A stretch of DNA of 64,000 nt from Streptomyces sp. 150FB (GTDB taxonomy: Bacteria; Actinomycetota; Actinomycetes; Streptomycetales; Streptomycetaceae). Positions 42,639 to 52,400 of this stretch are shown piece by piece (positions within the stretch are counted from its first letter, which is position 1; every line of letters begins with the position of its first letter). A model generated the notes under the pieces. The model made no database searches, had not been told where the DNA came from, and saw only the letters and a list, made by a program, of their open reading frames with translations. Where the stretch lies: assembly GCF_000818195.1 (NCBI RefSeq), contig NZ_JTHL01000001.1, forward strand, positions 121,127 through 185,126. The letters are read 5' to 3'. Made by a program: the position numbers and the translations under genes.

Positions 42639-43106
42639 TCAGTGCGCGAGCGCGCTCTCGCCGACGGTCGCGAGGGTGGCGACGATCGCTCCCCAGAGCG
42701 TGATCGACACGCACTGCCAAGCGATGACGGCCCGGCGAGGCGCCCCGAAGCCGATCATGGCCGCGGACGAGATCTGGGTCGGGTGCCCGAAGAGCGAGAC
42801 ACCCGGCACACCGAACCGCTCGAAGAGCTGCCTGACGCGCGCCCGCTTCGGTGACGGCACCGAGCCATCGCCGCGGCGGCCGGCCCGCTTGCGGACGGCA
42901 CCGACGACGAGGACGACCGCGAGCATCGAGGCGATGTTCCCGGCGATGGCGGCGATCGTCGCGACCACCGGATTCACCCCGATCACGATGCCGATCACGC
43001 TCCCCAGGTACGACTCCACGAAGGGGACCGCGGATATCAACACGATCGCCACCCACTGGAGCCAGTCGGGGAACGCGGCGACGAACTGTTGAAAATTCGC
43101 GATCAT
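42639..43106 (-). CDS. small multidrug export family membrane protein
   Basis: GGAGAGAG precedes the ATG at 43106. The 155-residue protein has about four hydrophobic helices, including WLQWVAIVLISAVPFVESYLG and VVATIAAIAGNIASMLAVVL, then a basic cytoplasmic loop (RKRAGRRGDG) and a final pair of helices. This matches the small-multidrug-export (Sm_multidrug_ex) family, named by homology rather than by proven drug efflux. The divergent TetR gene and operator suggest it is repressed until a ligand is present. Confidence 0.8.
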   Translation of the reverse strand: MIANFQQFVAAFPDWLQWVAIVLISAVPFVESYLGSVIGIVIGVNPVVATIAAIAGNIASMLAVVLVVGAVRKRAGRRGDGSVPSPKRARVRQLFERFGVPGVSLFGHPTQISSAAMIGFGAPRRAVIAWQCVSITLWGAIVATLATVGESALAH

Positions 43107-43126
43107 GATCTCTCTCCACGGAATTA

Positions 43127-43163
43127 GTACGGTGTACCGGCACAGCGTACCAGTACACCGTAC
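43127..43163. promoter_or_regulatory. TetR operator, 11-bp arms
   Basis: GTACGGTGTAC at 43127-43137 and GTACACCGTAC at 43153-43163 are perfect reverse complements separated by 15 bases. A further half-like CGGCGTAC follows at 43170. This sits between the divergent exporter and TetR genes, 26 bases before the TetR start, where the regulator would shut off both promoters. Confidence 0.75.
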
Positions 43164-43189
43164 CTAGCACGGCGTACTACCATGCGCGT

Positions 43190-43783
43190 ATGTCCAGACG
43201 GGATGAGATCATCGAAGCGGCCCTACGGCTGGCGACAACCGAAGGCATCGGCATGCTGAGCGTGCGGGCGGTCGCGAACGCGGCAGGCATCGGGCCGACG
43301 ACGTTGCGCCACTACTTCCCCTCCCAGGCCGAGCTGCTCCAAGCGGTCGCGGTCACACTCGTCAGCGGCTCTCTCGACGACCTGGGCATCGCGGACGACA
43401 CACACGACCCGGCCCAACGGCTGTACGACTGCCTCCTGCAGTTCCTGCCTCCGTCCGAGCATCAGGGGGCGGTACTGGGCGGCTGGTTCGAGTTGTACCG
43501 GCTCGCCCTGGGCCCCGAACCCCTCCCGGCGGTAAGCGAGTTGCTGAAGAGCGGGCACCGCTCGTCCGCGCAGGCACTCCAACGGTGGCTCGAAACGCTC
43601 GCCGGCCAGGGACACGTGGCGCCCGACGACGTCGAGGCGCAGGCCACCCGCGCTCTCGCGCTGATCGACGGGCTTCACCTGAATCTTCTGATCGGCATCG
43701 AGCGCTTCGACCTCGAGATGGCGAGGGAGACCCTCCGATGGTTCGCCGAACAGGTGGTCACGCGAAGGGCGTCCGGTACCTGA
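43190..43783 (+). CDS. TetR-family regulator of the exporter pair
   Basis: The 197-residue protein has the helix-turn-helix (LSVRAVANAAGIGPTTLRHYF) at residues 23-43 with a FPSQAELLQ junction. The C-terminal ligand domain contains ALALIDGLHLNLLIGIERF. There is no classical ribosome site before the ATG at 43190, and the operator overlaps the region, so the message may be near-leaderless. It is divergent from the exporter and CPBP protease genes. Confidence 0.9.
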   Translation: MSRRDEIIEAALRLATTEGIGMLSVRAVANAAGIGPTTLRHYFPSQAELLQAVAVTLVSGSLDDLGIADDTHDPAQRLYDCLLQFLPPSEHQGAVLGGWFELYRLALGPEPLPAVSELLKSGHRSSAQALQRWLETLAGQGHVAPDDVEAQATRALALIDGLHLNLLIGIERFDLEMARETLRWFAEQVVTRRASGT

Positions 43784-43803
43784 CCTTCAGGTCGTCGCGT
43801 GGG

Positions 43804-43823
43804 ACGCCGGCGGGAACCGGCGT
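43804..43823. terminator. bidirectional hairpin between convergent genes
   Basis: ACGCCGG and CCGGCGT pair around a six-base loop between the TetR stop (43783) and the end of the GNAT gene (43840). Confidence 0.5.
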
Positions 43824-43839
43824 GCGGCTCAACCCACGG

Positions 43840-44361
43840 TCAGAGGATCTTCGCGAGGATCCGTGCGTTGCGCCGGGGATCCAGGGACTCGACCCAGGAC
43901 GGAGGTGCCAACCGCGCGGTCGTGGGCGCGAATCCGTACCGGAGGAACAGGCCGCCACCGCCGGTCGTCGCCGTGAACAGGGCGCCGAGCGACCGGGCGC
44001 GGGCCACGGACATCGCAGTACGCAGGAGCGCGGCGCCCACGCCGTGCCCCTGCCTGTGTCCGGCCACGCAGAAGTTGTACAGAACGCCCACGGATCCGCG
44101 CCCCTCTCCCGAGCCGGCCGGGTGCACACGCAGACCCATGCAGCCCTCAAGGGCGCCTCCCGGGACCTCTGCCACAAGGAAGTCCGCGACACGGGTGACG
44201 TATACGGACGCGGGCCGCTCCCGCAGCGCTCCCGAGCGTACGAAGGGCTGACAGAGTTCGGAGAGCGCCGCGGCGTCCCCCTCACGGGCCGGGCGTACGG
44301 AGGACGTCGGCGCGAGGAGCGCCTGCGCCGGCAGGGCGGAGTGCGGGGTGGCCGTGATCAA
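43840..44361 (-). CDS. ArgA-like GNAT acetyltransferase, iron-box controlled
   Basis: The start is TTG at 44361, with AAGGA at good spacing. The 173-residue protein is one GNAT domain: SVRPAREGDAAALSELCQPF, GVLYNFCVAGHRQGHGVGAAL (acetyl-CoA loop), FTATTGGGGLFLRYGF and a closing LDPRRNARILAKIL. That order, including the early segment RSGALRERPASVYV and the basic tail, resembles the GNAT half of N-acetylglutamate synthases (ArgA) and the stand-alone mycobacterial ArgA. It would then make N-acetylglutamate, the first step to ornithine. A 19-bp iron box lies 62 bases upstream, so it is probably induced with the siderophore genes. The assignment to NAGS is inference. Confidence 0.75.
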   Translation of the reverse strand: MITATPHSALPAQALLAPTSSVRPAREGDAAALSELCQPFVRSGALRERPASVYVTRVADFLVAEVPGGALEGCMGLRVHPAGSGEGRGSVGVLYNFCVAGHRQGHGVGAALLRTAMSVARARSLGALFTATTGGGGLFLRYGFAPTTARLAPPSWVESLDPRRNARILAKIL

Positions 44362-44423
44362 GGCTTTCCTTCCTCAGTCTCACGATCGAAGGACGGCTCG
44401 TCGCCGCCCACTTCGCGTGGAAG

Positions 44424-44442
44424 TTAGGTTAGCCTTACCTTA
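44424..44442 (-). promoter_or_regulatory. iron box for the GNAT gene
   Basis: TTAGGTTAGCCTTACCTTA differs from the Streptomyces DmdR/IdeR consensus TTAGGTTAGGCTCACCTAA at three of 19 positions. It lies 62 bases upstream of the ArgA-like gene. Confidence 0.85.
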
Positions 44443-44528
44443 CACGCACGGATAAGTCCGTGGAACGCCGCCTGCCCGGCCCCGGGGCGGGTCACTCTCT
44501 CGACGACCGCCACCTTCCCCCCGGCTCG

Positions 44529-46100
44529 CTACGGCCTTTCGGTCTCGCTGCCGCCGACGTAGGTCGCCACCACCTCGATGTCCCCGATGCGCGAGGTGTC
44601 GACCCGCCGAGGGTCGTCGCCGAGCACGAGCAGGTCGGCCAGCTTGCCCGGGGTGAGGCTTCCCAGGTTGCTCTCCCAGTGGCAGGCGAAGGCGCCGGTG
44701 GCCGTGTAGGCGCGCAGGGCCTCGTGCACGGTGATGCCCTCGTCCGGGCCGATCAACTGGCCGGAGCTGGAGGCGCGTTCGACCATGAACTGGATGGCAC
44801 GCAGTGGGGATCCATCCGTGACGGGGCGGTCGGAGCTGCCGACGAGGGGGATGCCGTGGTCCAGGAAGGACCTGCCGCGGTAGAGCCACGGGGCCCGCTC
44901 CTTGCCCATGATCGCCGCGTAGTCGTCGCCGAAGTAGCGCAGGAAATTGGGCTGGACGACCGCGCTGACGCCGAGCCGTGCGAAGCGTGGGAGCTGGTCG
45001 GGGCGGATCAGGCCGGCGTGCTCGACGCGGTGCCGGGCGCCGGGACGCGGGCGGAGGCGGTGGGCCCGTTCCAGGGCGTCGAGCGCGAGGTCCGCCGCGC
45101 GGTCGCCGATCGCGTGGACGGCGAGCTGCCATCCGGCGAGGTGGCCGGCCACGATCGTGTCGGCGAGCACGTCCGGGTCGTCCTGCAACTGGCCCGCGTG
45201 GTCCAGCCCTTCGTACGGGCTGCTGAGTGCGGCGGTCCTGGCCATCATGCCGCCGTCGGTGAAAATCTTCAGCGCGCCCACGGAGAGACGGTCGTCGCCG
45301 AACCCGGTGCGCATACCGAGTCCGAAAGCCCGCCCGATGCGGTCGGCCTCGTGCGCGGCGACCGGTCGCAGTTGGTCCGCGGAGACCATGAGCTGCGTAC
45401 GCAGCGGCAACAGGCCTTCTTCGAGGGCGAGTTGGTAGGCGCCCAGCTCGACCGGGCTGTGACCGAGCAGGCGGCCGCCGATGCCCGCCTCCGCGCAGGC
45501 GGTGACGCCCTCGGCCAGACAGGTCCGGGCGGCGCGCCCGATCGCCTCGGCCAACTCCCTTTGGGAGTACGGCGGTCGCAGCGCGCGAGCCGCGCCCATG
45601 GCGCCCTCGGCGAGGAAGCCGTTCCCGTGCCGGAGGCCGGCGGGCAGCAGATCGAGAACGGCGGAGTTGACGACGCAGCCGTGCCCGGACTCGTGCAGTA
45701 TGAACACCTTGTGACCGTGGCTGACCCGGTCCAGTTCGGCGGCGGTCAGGTGACGGCCCAGGGCCCGCTGGTCGTAGCCGACCATGTTCACCCATGTGCC
45801 GGGCGAGGCCTCCTGGTTGACGGCTTCCTCCACGACGGCGAGCACGTCGTCGATCCGGGTCCGGCCCGCGATGCTCACGGTGTTCTCCTTGAACCCCGTC
45901 CAGGCCAGGTGCACATGGGGGTCGATGAACCCGGGCAGTACGGTGGCGCCCTGGAGGTCGATCACCTCGCGTGCGGGCAAGGTCGTCACGGCCTCGTCAA
46001 GACCGACGATCCGGCCCCGCCAGATGCCCAGGTCGTGGGCGACGGGGTGGTCCGGGTCCATGGTGAGGAAGCGCGCGTTCGTCAGTCTGGTGGAGAGCAT
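44529..46100 (-). CDS. metal-dependent amidohydrolase, YtcJ/NfdA type
   Basis: The 523-residue protein is an amidohydrolase-family-3 enzyme. Its metal ligands are the early HxH pair (H62, H64 in FIDPHVHL), Lys in LKIFTDGG, then His in AVHAIGDRA, His in HRVEHAGL and Asp in GSSDRPVTDG. N-substituted formamide deformylase NfdA and YtcJ belong here. GGAGGG precedes the ATG at 46100. Its gene follows the MbtH gene by 24 bases in the same direction, so the two are cotranscribed from the iron-box promoter. I know of no such enzyme in the original cch cluster description. Because coelichelin carries N-formyl groups, a formamide-hydrolysing role is a tempting but unproven idea. Confidence 0.85.
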   Translation of the reverse strand: MLSTRLTNARFLTMDPDHPVAHDLGIWRGRIVGLDEAVTTLPAREVIDLQGATVLPGFIDPHVHLAWTGFKENTVSIAGRTRIDDVLAVVEEAVNQEASPGTWVNMVGYDQRALGRHLTAAELDRVSHGHKVFILHESGHGCVVNSAVLDLLPAGLRHGNGFLAEGAMGAARALRPPYSQRELAEAIGRAARTCLAEGVTACAEAGIGGRLLGHSPVELGAYQLALEEGLLPLRTQLMVSADQLRPVAAHEADRIGRAFGLGMRTGFGDDRLSVGALKIFTDGGMMARTAALSSPYEGLDHAGQLQDDPDVLADTIVAGHLAGWQLAVHAIGDRAADLALDALERAHRLRPRPGARHRVEHAGLIRPDQLPRFARLGVSAVVQPNFLRYFGDDYAAIMGKERAPWLYRGRSFLDHGIPLVGSSDRPVTDGSPLRAIQFMVERASSSGQLIGPDEGITVHEALRAYTATGAFACHWESNLGSLTPGKLADLLVLGDDPRRVDTSRIGDIEVVATYVGGSETERP

Positions 46101-46124
46101 CAGGGGGTGTCCCTCCGCAGGGGG

Positions 46125-46337
46125 TCAGGCGTCGGTGGGCGCCGCCAGGGATCGGGGGCGCAGATCGGTCCAGTGGGTCTCGATGAAGTCCAGGCATGCC
46201 TCCCGGGTGTTCTCGGCGAGGGCAATCGTCCACCCACCCGGCACCTCGGCGAAAGACGGCCAGAGCGAGTGCTGCCCCTCGTCGTTCACCAGGACCAGGA
46301 AACGGCCTTCGGGGTCGTCGAAGGGGTTGGTGCTCAT
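46125..46337 (-). CDS. cchK: MbtH-like protein
   Basis: GAGGAGG sits seven bases before the ATG at 46337. The 70-residue protein has the MbtH signature: [19 protein letters not shown], then [18 protein letters not shown] and a C-terminal HWTDLRP, including the conserved Trp residues that hold the adenylation domain. It binds the adenylation domains of the siderophore synthetase and stimulates them. It is the equivalent of cchK in the coelichelin cluster. The gene is downstream of the divergent iron box at 46479-46497 and upstream of the amidohydrolase. Confidence 0.92.
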   Translation of the reverse strand: MSTNPFDDPEGRFLVLVNDEGQHSLWPSFAEVPGGWTIALAENTREACLDFIETHWTDLRPRSLAAPTDA

Positions 46338-46478
46338 GTCGGTGCCTCCTCGGGGCCGACGGGGCCGGTGACGGCCGCGCCGGGAGTGTGCGTCAGGTCG
46401 TCGGTGTGAGGCCGGTCCAGGCCGGCTTCGAGGGTCCTCTCACTGCCGACGGGATCGGGAACATCAAGAGAAGATACA

Positions 46479-46497
46479 TTAGGTTAGCCTTGCCTAA
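46479..46497. promoter_or_regulatory. iron box in the cchK/cchJ divergent promoter
   Basis: TTAGGTTAGCCTTGCCTAA has strong similarity to the DmdR/IdeR consensus. It is 48 bases upstream of the cchJ start and 141 bases upstream of the MbtH start, so it can serve both directions. Confidence 0.9.
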
Positions 46498-46545
46498 GGC
46501 GAATTGAGCTTAGCCTCCCCCCTTCCCTCTCACAAGGAGACGTTC

Positions 46546-47703
46546 ATGCAACTGGTGCCGGACCATGGGCGGTCGCCTCACCAGCCGGTCATGGCTGATC
46601 CCGTCACCGACCTCGCGGCCGGCGGGGAGAACGACTTCGCCGCGTTCGGGCTTCCCGGGGAACCTGGCACCGACGCGTTCTGGGCGGCGGCGCGTACGCC
46701 CGTGTCGGTACCCGCCGACGACGGCGGCTGGCTGACCTTGTTCCTGTGGCGCGGGTCTCCGGCGACCATCGACTTCGAGAGCTGGTCGGGGCCCGTACCC
46801 CTGCGCCGGTGGGGTGACACGGACTGCTGGTACGCCGAGGTGCGCATGCCCCGGCGCCTGCGGGTGACCTACCAACTCCTCGCGGACGGCGCCGCGTACG
46901 CCGACCCGTTCAACCCGGTCGGTGCGGGCGGTGACCGGTCCGTCGCCGCCACACCGGACACACCGGCTCAGCCGCACTGGCCCGTCATCGGCGCTGACGA
47001 CGTCCTGCCCCTCCCCCGTACCCGGCTCCGCTGGATCAGCGAGCGGCTCGGCGGACGACGCACCGTCCGAGTCCATCCGGCGGGCGGCGGCGGGCCGGTG
47101 GTCCTGCTGCTCGACGGCGACGACTGGCTGTATCTGCACCCGGCCATGGCCGCGTTCGACTCGGCTGTCGCCAGTGGCGAGATGCCCGCCGTCACCCTCG
47201 TCTTCGTTCCGGCCAGGGACAGGGAGGCCGAGTTCGGGTGCGGGCGCGAACTGTGGGAAGCGGTCGAGGACGAACTGCTGCCGCTGGTCGCGGAATCCGG
47301 CGTACCCGCCGACCTGGACCGGTTGGTGGTCGCGGGTCAGAGTCTCGGCGGGCTGAGCGCGATGTACGCCGCGCTGGAGTTCCCGCACCTCGTCTCGCGC
47401 ATCGCCTGCCAGTCGCCGTCGTTCTGGTGGACGCCCGGAGCCCTGGACCTGGCGGATCCCCTGAGCGGCCCGGTCGGCGGCGCGACCGCCGCGCGCCTGC
47501 GGGAGGCTCCCGACCTGTCCGGGCTGCGGTGCGCCTTCGACGTGGGGGAACACGAGACGCCGATGCTGCCGCACTGCGAGCAGGTCGAGACGCTGGCCGA
47601 ACAGGCCGGTGCGACCGTACGTATCTCACGGTCGGCATCGGGCCACGACCGGGCGGGCTGGCGGGGCGCCCTGCTCCGGGATGTCGCCTGGGCGCTCGCC
47701 TGA
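46546..47703 (+). CDS. cchJ: siderophore esterase/hydrolase (CchJ-like)
   Basis: AAGGAG six bases before the ATG at 46546 decides the start; a TTG at 46504 opens the same frame but would put the site inside the protein. The 385-residue protein has an N-terminal domain of the enterochelin-esterase type (residues 1-150, with DTDCWYAEVRMPRRLRVTYQL) and an alpha/beta-hydrolase domain with nucleophile Ser in VVAGQSLGGLSAMY and a C-terminal SASGHDRAGW His. There is no signal peptide. In S. coelicolor, cchJ is needed for coelichelin production, probably releasing the product because the synthetase lacks a thioesterase. It is the only gene of the cluster on the plus strand. Confidence 0.9.
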   Translation: MQLVPDHGRSPHQPVMADPVTDLAAGGENDFAAFGLPGEPGTDAFWAAARTPVSVPADDGGWLTLFLWRGSPATIDFESWSGPVPLRRWGDTDCWYAEVRMPRRLRVTYQLLADGAAYADPFNPVGAGGDRSVAATPDTPAQPHWPVIGADDVLPLPRTRLRWISERLGGRRTVRVHPAGGGGPVVLLLDGDDWLYLHPAMAAFDSAVASGEMPAVTLVFVPARDREAEFGCGRELWEAVEDELLPLVAESGVPADLDRLVVAGQSLGGLSAMYAALEFPHLVSRIACQSPSFWWTPGALDLADPLSGPVGGATAARLREAPDLSGLRCAFDVGEHETPMLPHCEQVETLAEQAGATVRISRSASGHDRAGWRGALLRDVAWALA

Positions 47704-47742
47704 GCACACAGCCAGGTCACCGCGCCACTGCCGGCCGGCGGG

Positions 47743-49443
47743 TCACCGCGCCACCGCCCGGCAGTAGTCCTCGTCCGAGGCCAGGAGGTTACGGTGGGTG
47801 TCCTCGGCGGTGATGACACCGTCGTCCAGGACGAGAACACGGTCGGCGGCGTCCAGGAGAGCCGGGCTGCTGGTGATCACCAGGGTGGTACGCCCCCGGC
47901 GCAGCTTCGCGACATTGCGCGCGATGAGCTGTTCGGTGACCGCGTCGACCGCCGTCGTGGGGTCGCGAAGGACCAGCACGTCGCTGTCGACGGCCAACGC
48001 ACGTGCCAGGGACAGCCGTTGGCGCTGCCCTCCGGAAAGGTTGGCGCCCCGGTCGCGCACGCCGTAGTCGAGTCCTTCGCGGTGAAGGGCGACCACGTCG
48101 GTCAGCATGGACGCCTCGACAGCCTCGGGGACCAGTCGGCTGGTGCCCGACGGGTCGATGTTCGTACGGAGGGTGCCGGCGAAGATCTCCCCGTCGTACG
48201 GGTTGACCAGCATGTGCTCGCGGACCGCCTCGATCGACAGGTCCGTGATCGCCTCCCCGCTGACACGCACCGTTCCCTCGAACGCGCCGGGTGGCACATT
48301 GACGGCCAGGATCGAGGCGAGGTCGGCCGCCGCGCGCGGCTGGTAGACGGCGATCGCCACGAACTCACCGGCGCCCACCTCGAACTTGAGCTCGCGCAGG
48401 GCCCCGTACCGTACGCAGTCCACCTCGAGGTCTCCGCCGGCGGCCGGGCGCTCCTCCCCCAGCGTTGTCAGCGGCGGCGCGGTCAGTACGAGTGCCATCC
48501 GCTCGGCCGAAGCGCGCGCGATCATCACGTACTTGGGCATCTCCGAGAACATCTTGAGCGGTTCCATGATGAACTGCGCGAGGCCCACGGCCATCACAAG
48601 CTCTCCGACATTGATCCGGCCGCCGAACGCCAGCCAGCCGGCTGTCAGGGTCACGGCGGCGGCGAGGACCGCGTTGAGGGCGAGCGCGGTGCCCGCGTAC
48701 GCGCCGTTCACCTTGGCGACCGTGACGGCCTGGTGCTTCGCCTCCGCGCTGACCTTCCGGTACGACAGGAACGCCGCGCTGTTGCCGCCGAAGCCGTGCA
48801 GCGGGCGCAGGCCGGTGATCAGGTCGGCGACCTTCGCGCCCGCCCGCGCCACCCGCGCCTGCTGTTCGCGGGTACTGGCGCCGATCCGCCTGGACATGAC
48901 GGCCAGGACCGACAGGATCGCGACGGTTCCCACGATCACCAGTAGGCCGAGCCGGACGTCGGCCAGGCCCAGCGCGACAGCGGCGACCAGCACCGCGACC
49001 AGCGAGCTGATCAGCAGCGGCACCACCTCGATGATGTCGGCGGTCTGATCGGCGTCCTCGGTGGCGATGGTCAGCACTTCGCCGGACTTCAGGTCGACGT
49101 CCCTGGCCACCGGCTGGAGTCCGCAGGCCGCCACCCGCACCCGCCACCGGTGCGCCTCGGTCGTGTTGGCCTTCTGCAGGACCCGCATCCCGAACCGCCA
49201 CGACAGCGACACCGTCGTGATGATCACGGCCAGAGCGGCGATCGACAGGGCGAGCGCGCCGAGGCTTCGGTGCTGCATCGTGTGTTCGACGATCAGGCCG
49301 AGCGCGATGGGGAAGGCGGTCTCGGCCGCCTGGTACATGCCCATGAGTACGGTGCCCGCCGTCATCGCGCCGACGTTGCGGCGCAGAGCGGTCCGGAGGA
49401 TGTCGGACCCCGGGCGGGGCCGCTGCGTGTCAGGAGTGGTCAT
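47743..49443 (-). CDS. cchI: ABC exporter half, degenerate nucleotide site (CchI-like)
   Basis: The 566-residue protein has six hydrophobic segments followed by an ATPase domain. The Walker A motif is missing: the region that should read GxxGxGKS/T reads [12 protein letters not shown] near residue 360. The Walker B catalytic Glu is also lost ([10 protein letters not shown] near 489), whereas the signature LSGGQRQR (near 471) is intact. With CchG it would form a heterodimer in which one of the two ATP sites is formed by CchG's Walker motifs and this signature. The start at 49443 overlaps the synthetase stop by 14 bases, so translation is coupled. It exports the siderophore, judged by cluster position. 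Confidence 0.88.
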   Translation of the reverse strand: MTTPDTQRPRPGSDILRTALRRNVGAMTAGTVLMGMYQAAETAFPIALGLIVEHTMQHRSLGALALSIAALAVIITTVSLSWRFGMRVLQKANTTEAHRWRVRVAACGLQPVARDVDLKSGEVLTIATEDADQTADIIEVVPLLISSLVAVLVAAVALGLADVRLGLLVIVGTVAILSVLAVMSRRIGASTREQQARVARAGAKVADLITGLRPLHGFGGNSAAFLSYRKVSAEAKHQAVTVAKVNGAYAGTALALNAVLAAAVTLTAGWLAFGGRINVGELVMAVGLAQFIMEPLKMFSEMPKYVMIARASAERMALVLTAPPLTTLGEERPAAGGDLEVDCVRYGALRELKFEVGAGEFVAIAVYQPRAAADLASILAVNVPPGAFEGTVRVSGEAITDLSIEAVREHMLVNPYDGEIFAGTLRTNIDPSGTSRLVPEAVEASMLTDVVALHREGLDYGVRDRGANLSGGQRQRLSLARALAVDSDVLVLRDPTTAVDAVTEQLIARNVAKLRRGRTTLVITSSPALLDAADRVLVLDDGVITAEDTHRNLLASDEDYCRAVAR

Positions 49444-52400
49444 CAAGGTGACGGGCAATCGCTTCCGGGGTTCGCAGGGTGAACAGATCACGGATCGTGA
49501 TCACAGGACCGTACGCGCGGCGGAGCAGCCCGATCAGCCGCACCGCCACCATGGAGTGCCCGCCGAGGGACACGAAGTCACTCACCGCGCTCAGTTCGTC
49601 GTCGTCCAGGTCCAGTGCCTCGGCGAAGAACTCGCAGACCGCGGTCTCGGTCCCGGTCTCCGGGCCGCGCTCGCCCGCCGTGGTCAGCGCGCCCAGCGGC
49701 TTGGCCGCCGGCAACGCCTTGGTGTCGGCCTTCCCGTTCACCGTCAACGGGATGCTGTCGACCTGGGCGTAGTGCGTCGGACGCAGAAAGTCCGGCAGCC
49801 CGGCGCCCACTTCGGCGGCGACCACCGCCAAGTCTGCGCCGTCCAGCACGAGATAGGCGGCCAGCCGGTACGCGCCGTCGACCCCCGGGTCGGGCTGGGC
49901 GACCGCGGCGACGAACCGTACGGCAGGGTGAGCCGCGAACACGGCCTCGACCTCGCCGAGTTCGACCCGGTGCCCCCGGATCTTGACCTGTTGGTCGGTG
50001 CGGCCCAGGTACGTCAGGTTCCCGTCGGGCCGCCGGACCACCAGGTCGCCCGTGCGGTACATGCGTTCACCGGATGCGCCGAACGGGCAGGCGACGAAGC
50101 GGTGCGCGGTGTGGGCGGGCTGCCCGAGATAGCCGCGCGCGATGCCGATGCCCGACACGTACAGCTCGCCGGGTACGCCGTCCGGCAGCGGCCGCAGCCA
50201 CGGGTCCAGCACGTACACATCGGTGTTGTCGATCGCCACGCCCACCACGGGGTCCTGGCAGTCGAAGGTGCCGACGCCAAGGGTGTTGATGGTGCACTCG
50301 GTGGGCCCGTACAGGTTGTAGCCGACCGTCCCCTTACTCTCGGCGAGGCGCCGCCACAACGCCGGTGTGACGGCCTCGCCACCCAGCAGGACCAGCGCCG
50401 GCCGCCGCCCCGGATCGTCGAGCAGTCCCTCGGCCACCAACTGCTGCGCGTAGGTCGGCGTCACGTTGATGACGTCGATCCCGTGCTCAAGGCAGTACTC
50501 GACCAACCGGGGCGCGTCGCGGCGCAGTTCCTCGTCGCAGATGTGCACTTCGTGGCCGTCGGCCAGCCACAGCAGCTCCTCCCACGACATGTCGAACGCG
50601 AACGACACGGTGTGCGCTATCCGGAGGACCCGGTGGCCGTGCTCGGCGAGGACCGGCTCGAAGATCCGGCGCTGATGGTTGATGAGCATGTTGGTGAGCC
50701 CGGCGTACTCGGTCACCACGCCCTTGGGCTTCCCGGTCGATCCGGAGGTGTAGATCGTGTACGCGGGGTGCCGCAGGCGGTCCGGGTCGTCCGGCGCGAA
50801 CGTCGCACACGGCTCGGCCTCGGGCAGCGGCCGGTCCAGCTCGATCAGCTCGCCGGTCAGCCGGTGCGACACGGCGCTCACGGTGAGGATCAGCTCCGGG
50901 CGGGCGTCAGCGACGATCGCGGCGATCCGCTCGTCCGGGTGGTCCAGCTCCAGTGGCACATACGCTGCGCCGACGCGCAGTACGGCGAACAGCGCCACGA
51001 TCGAGTCGAGGGAGCGCGGGATCGCGAGACCCACGGTCGTCTCGGGTCCGATGCCCCGCAGGGCGAGCACCCCCGCCACCGCCCTGCTGCGGTCGCGGAG
51101 TTGGGCGAAGGTCATGGTCGCGCCGTGGGCGACGAGCGCGACCCGCCCGGGGTCCCGGTCCGCCGCCCGGTCGAACCGGTCGACGACGGTGTCCGTGCCG
51201 ATGTCCGTACGTCCGGCGGGCTCGGGTTCCGGTCCCAACCCCCGTAGCGCGCCCACCGGTCCGGCCGACCGGGTCAGCTCGTCGAGGACCCGCAGGTAGT
51301 CGTCGAGGAGACGACGGGCGTTCCCGGTGTTCTCGTCCCGGTGCTCCAGCTTGACCGTGAGCCGCTCGCCGGGCGTGACGACCCAGGTGAAGGGGTAGTG
51401 CGTGGAGTCGTCGGCGCGCACCGACTCGATGCCGTGCTGGGCGTTCATCTCGGCGAACGCGTCCATGTCCAGGAAGTTCTGGAGCACGAACAGGTTGTCG
51501 AAGAGGGTGTTGTGCCCACTGGCCCGCTGGATCTCGCCGAGCCCCAGGTGCTCGTGCTCCATCGCCTCGACCCTGGCCGCCTGTACGGCCGACAGGTACG
51601 CGCCGACCGTGTCGCCCGGCCGTGGCCGCGTCCACATGGGCACGGTGTTGAGCAGAACACCGACGATGCCGGACAGCCCCTCGCCCTCGCGGCCCGAGAC
51701 GGTCACACCGAACACGGCGTCACTCCGGCCGGTGTGTGCGCCGAGGAGGAGGCCGAAAGCGCCGGTCAGTACGGAGTTCAGTGTGACGCCGTGCACCCTG
51801 GCCGCTTCCCGCAGCCGTTCCGACAGGTCGGCGGAGAGTGTGTGCGTCAACGCGCGCGGCAGGTCGTCCGAGAAGGACGGCTCCGGTCCGGCGAGCAGCG
51901 TCGGGCCCGGCAGGCCGGCCAGGTGCTCCGCCCAGAAGCGTTCCGATACGGCCGGGTCCTTGGCGTCGAGCGTCCGGGCGTAGTCCTCGAAGCTCGGCGT
52001 GGCCGGGGCCGCGTCGAGCGGCTCGCCGGCGACGACGGCCTGGTAGGCGCCGAACAGGTCCCGGAGCAGGATCTCGCGGGACCAGCCGTCCCACAGCAGC
52101 AGGTGGTAGCTCAGCAGCAGGCCGTCCCGGTCGTCGGGCAGCCGTACGACGGTCAACCGGATCAGCGGCGGCTCACCCGGGTCGAATCCCGTGTCGCGGT
52201 CCTGGTCGCGCAGGGCCTCGATCTCCGTCTCCGCCGACAGACGGACCGTACGGACACCGACCCGCCGGCCCGCCTTCAGCACCTGGACCGGGTTTCCGTC
52301 GTCGTCGGTGGTGAAGCCGGCGCCGACGACCGGGTGGCGCCCGATCACGTAGGCCATCGCCTCGGCCAGCGCGTCGGTGTCCAGACACCGGTCGAAGGTG

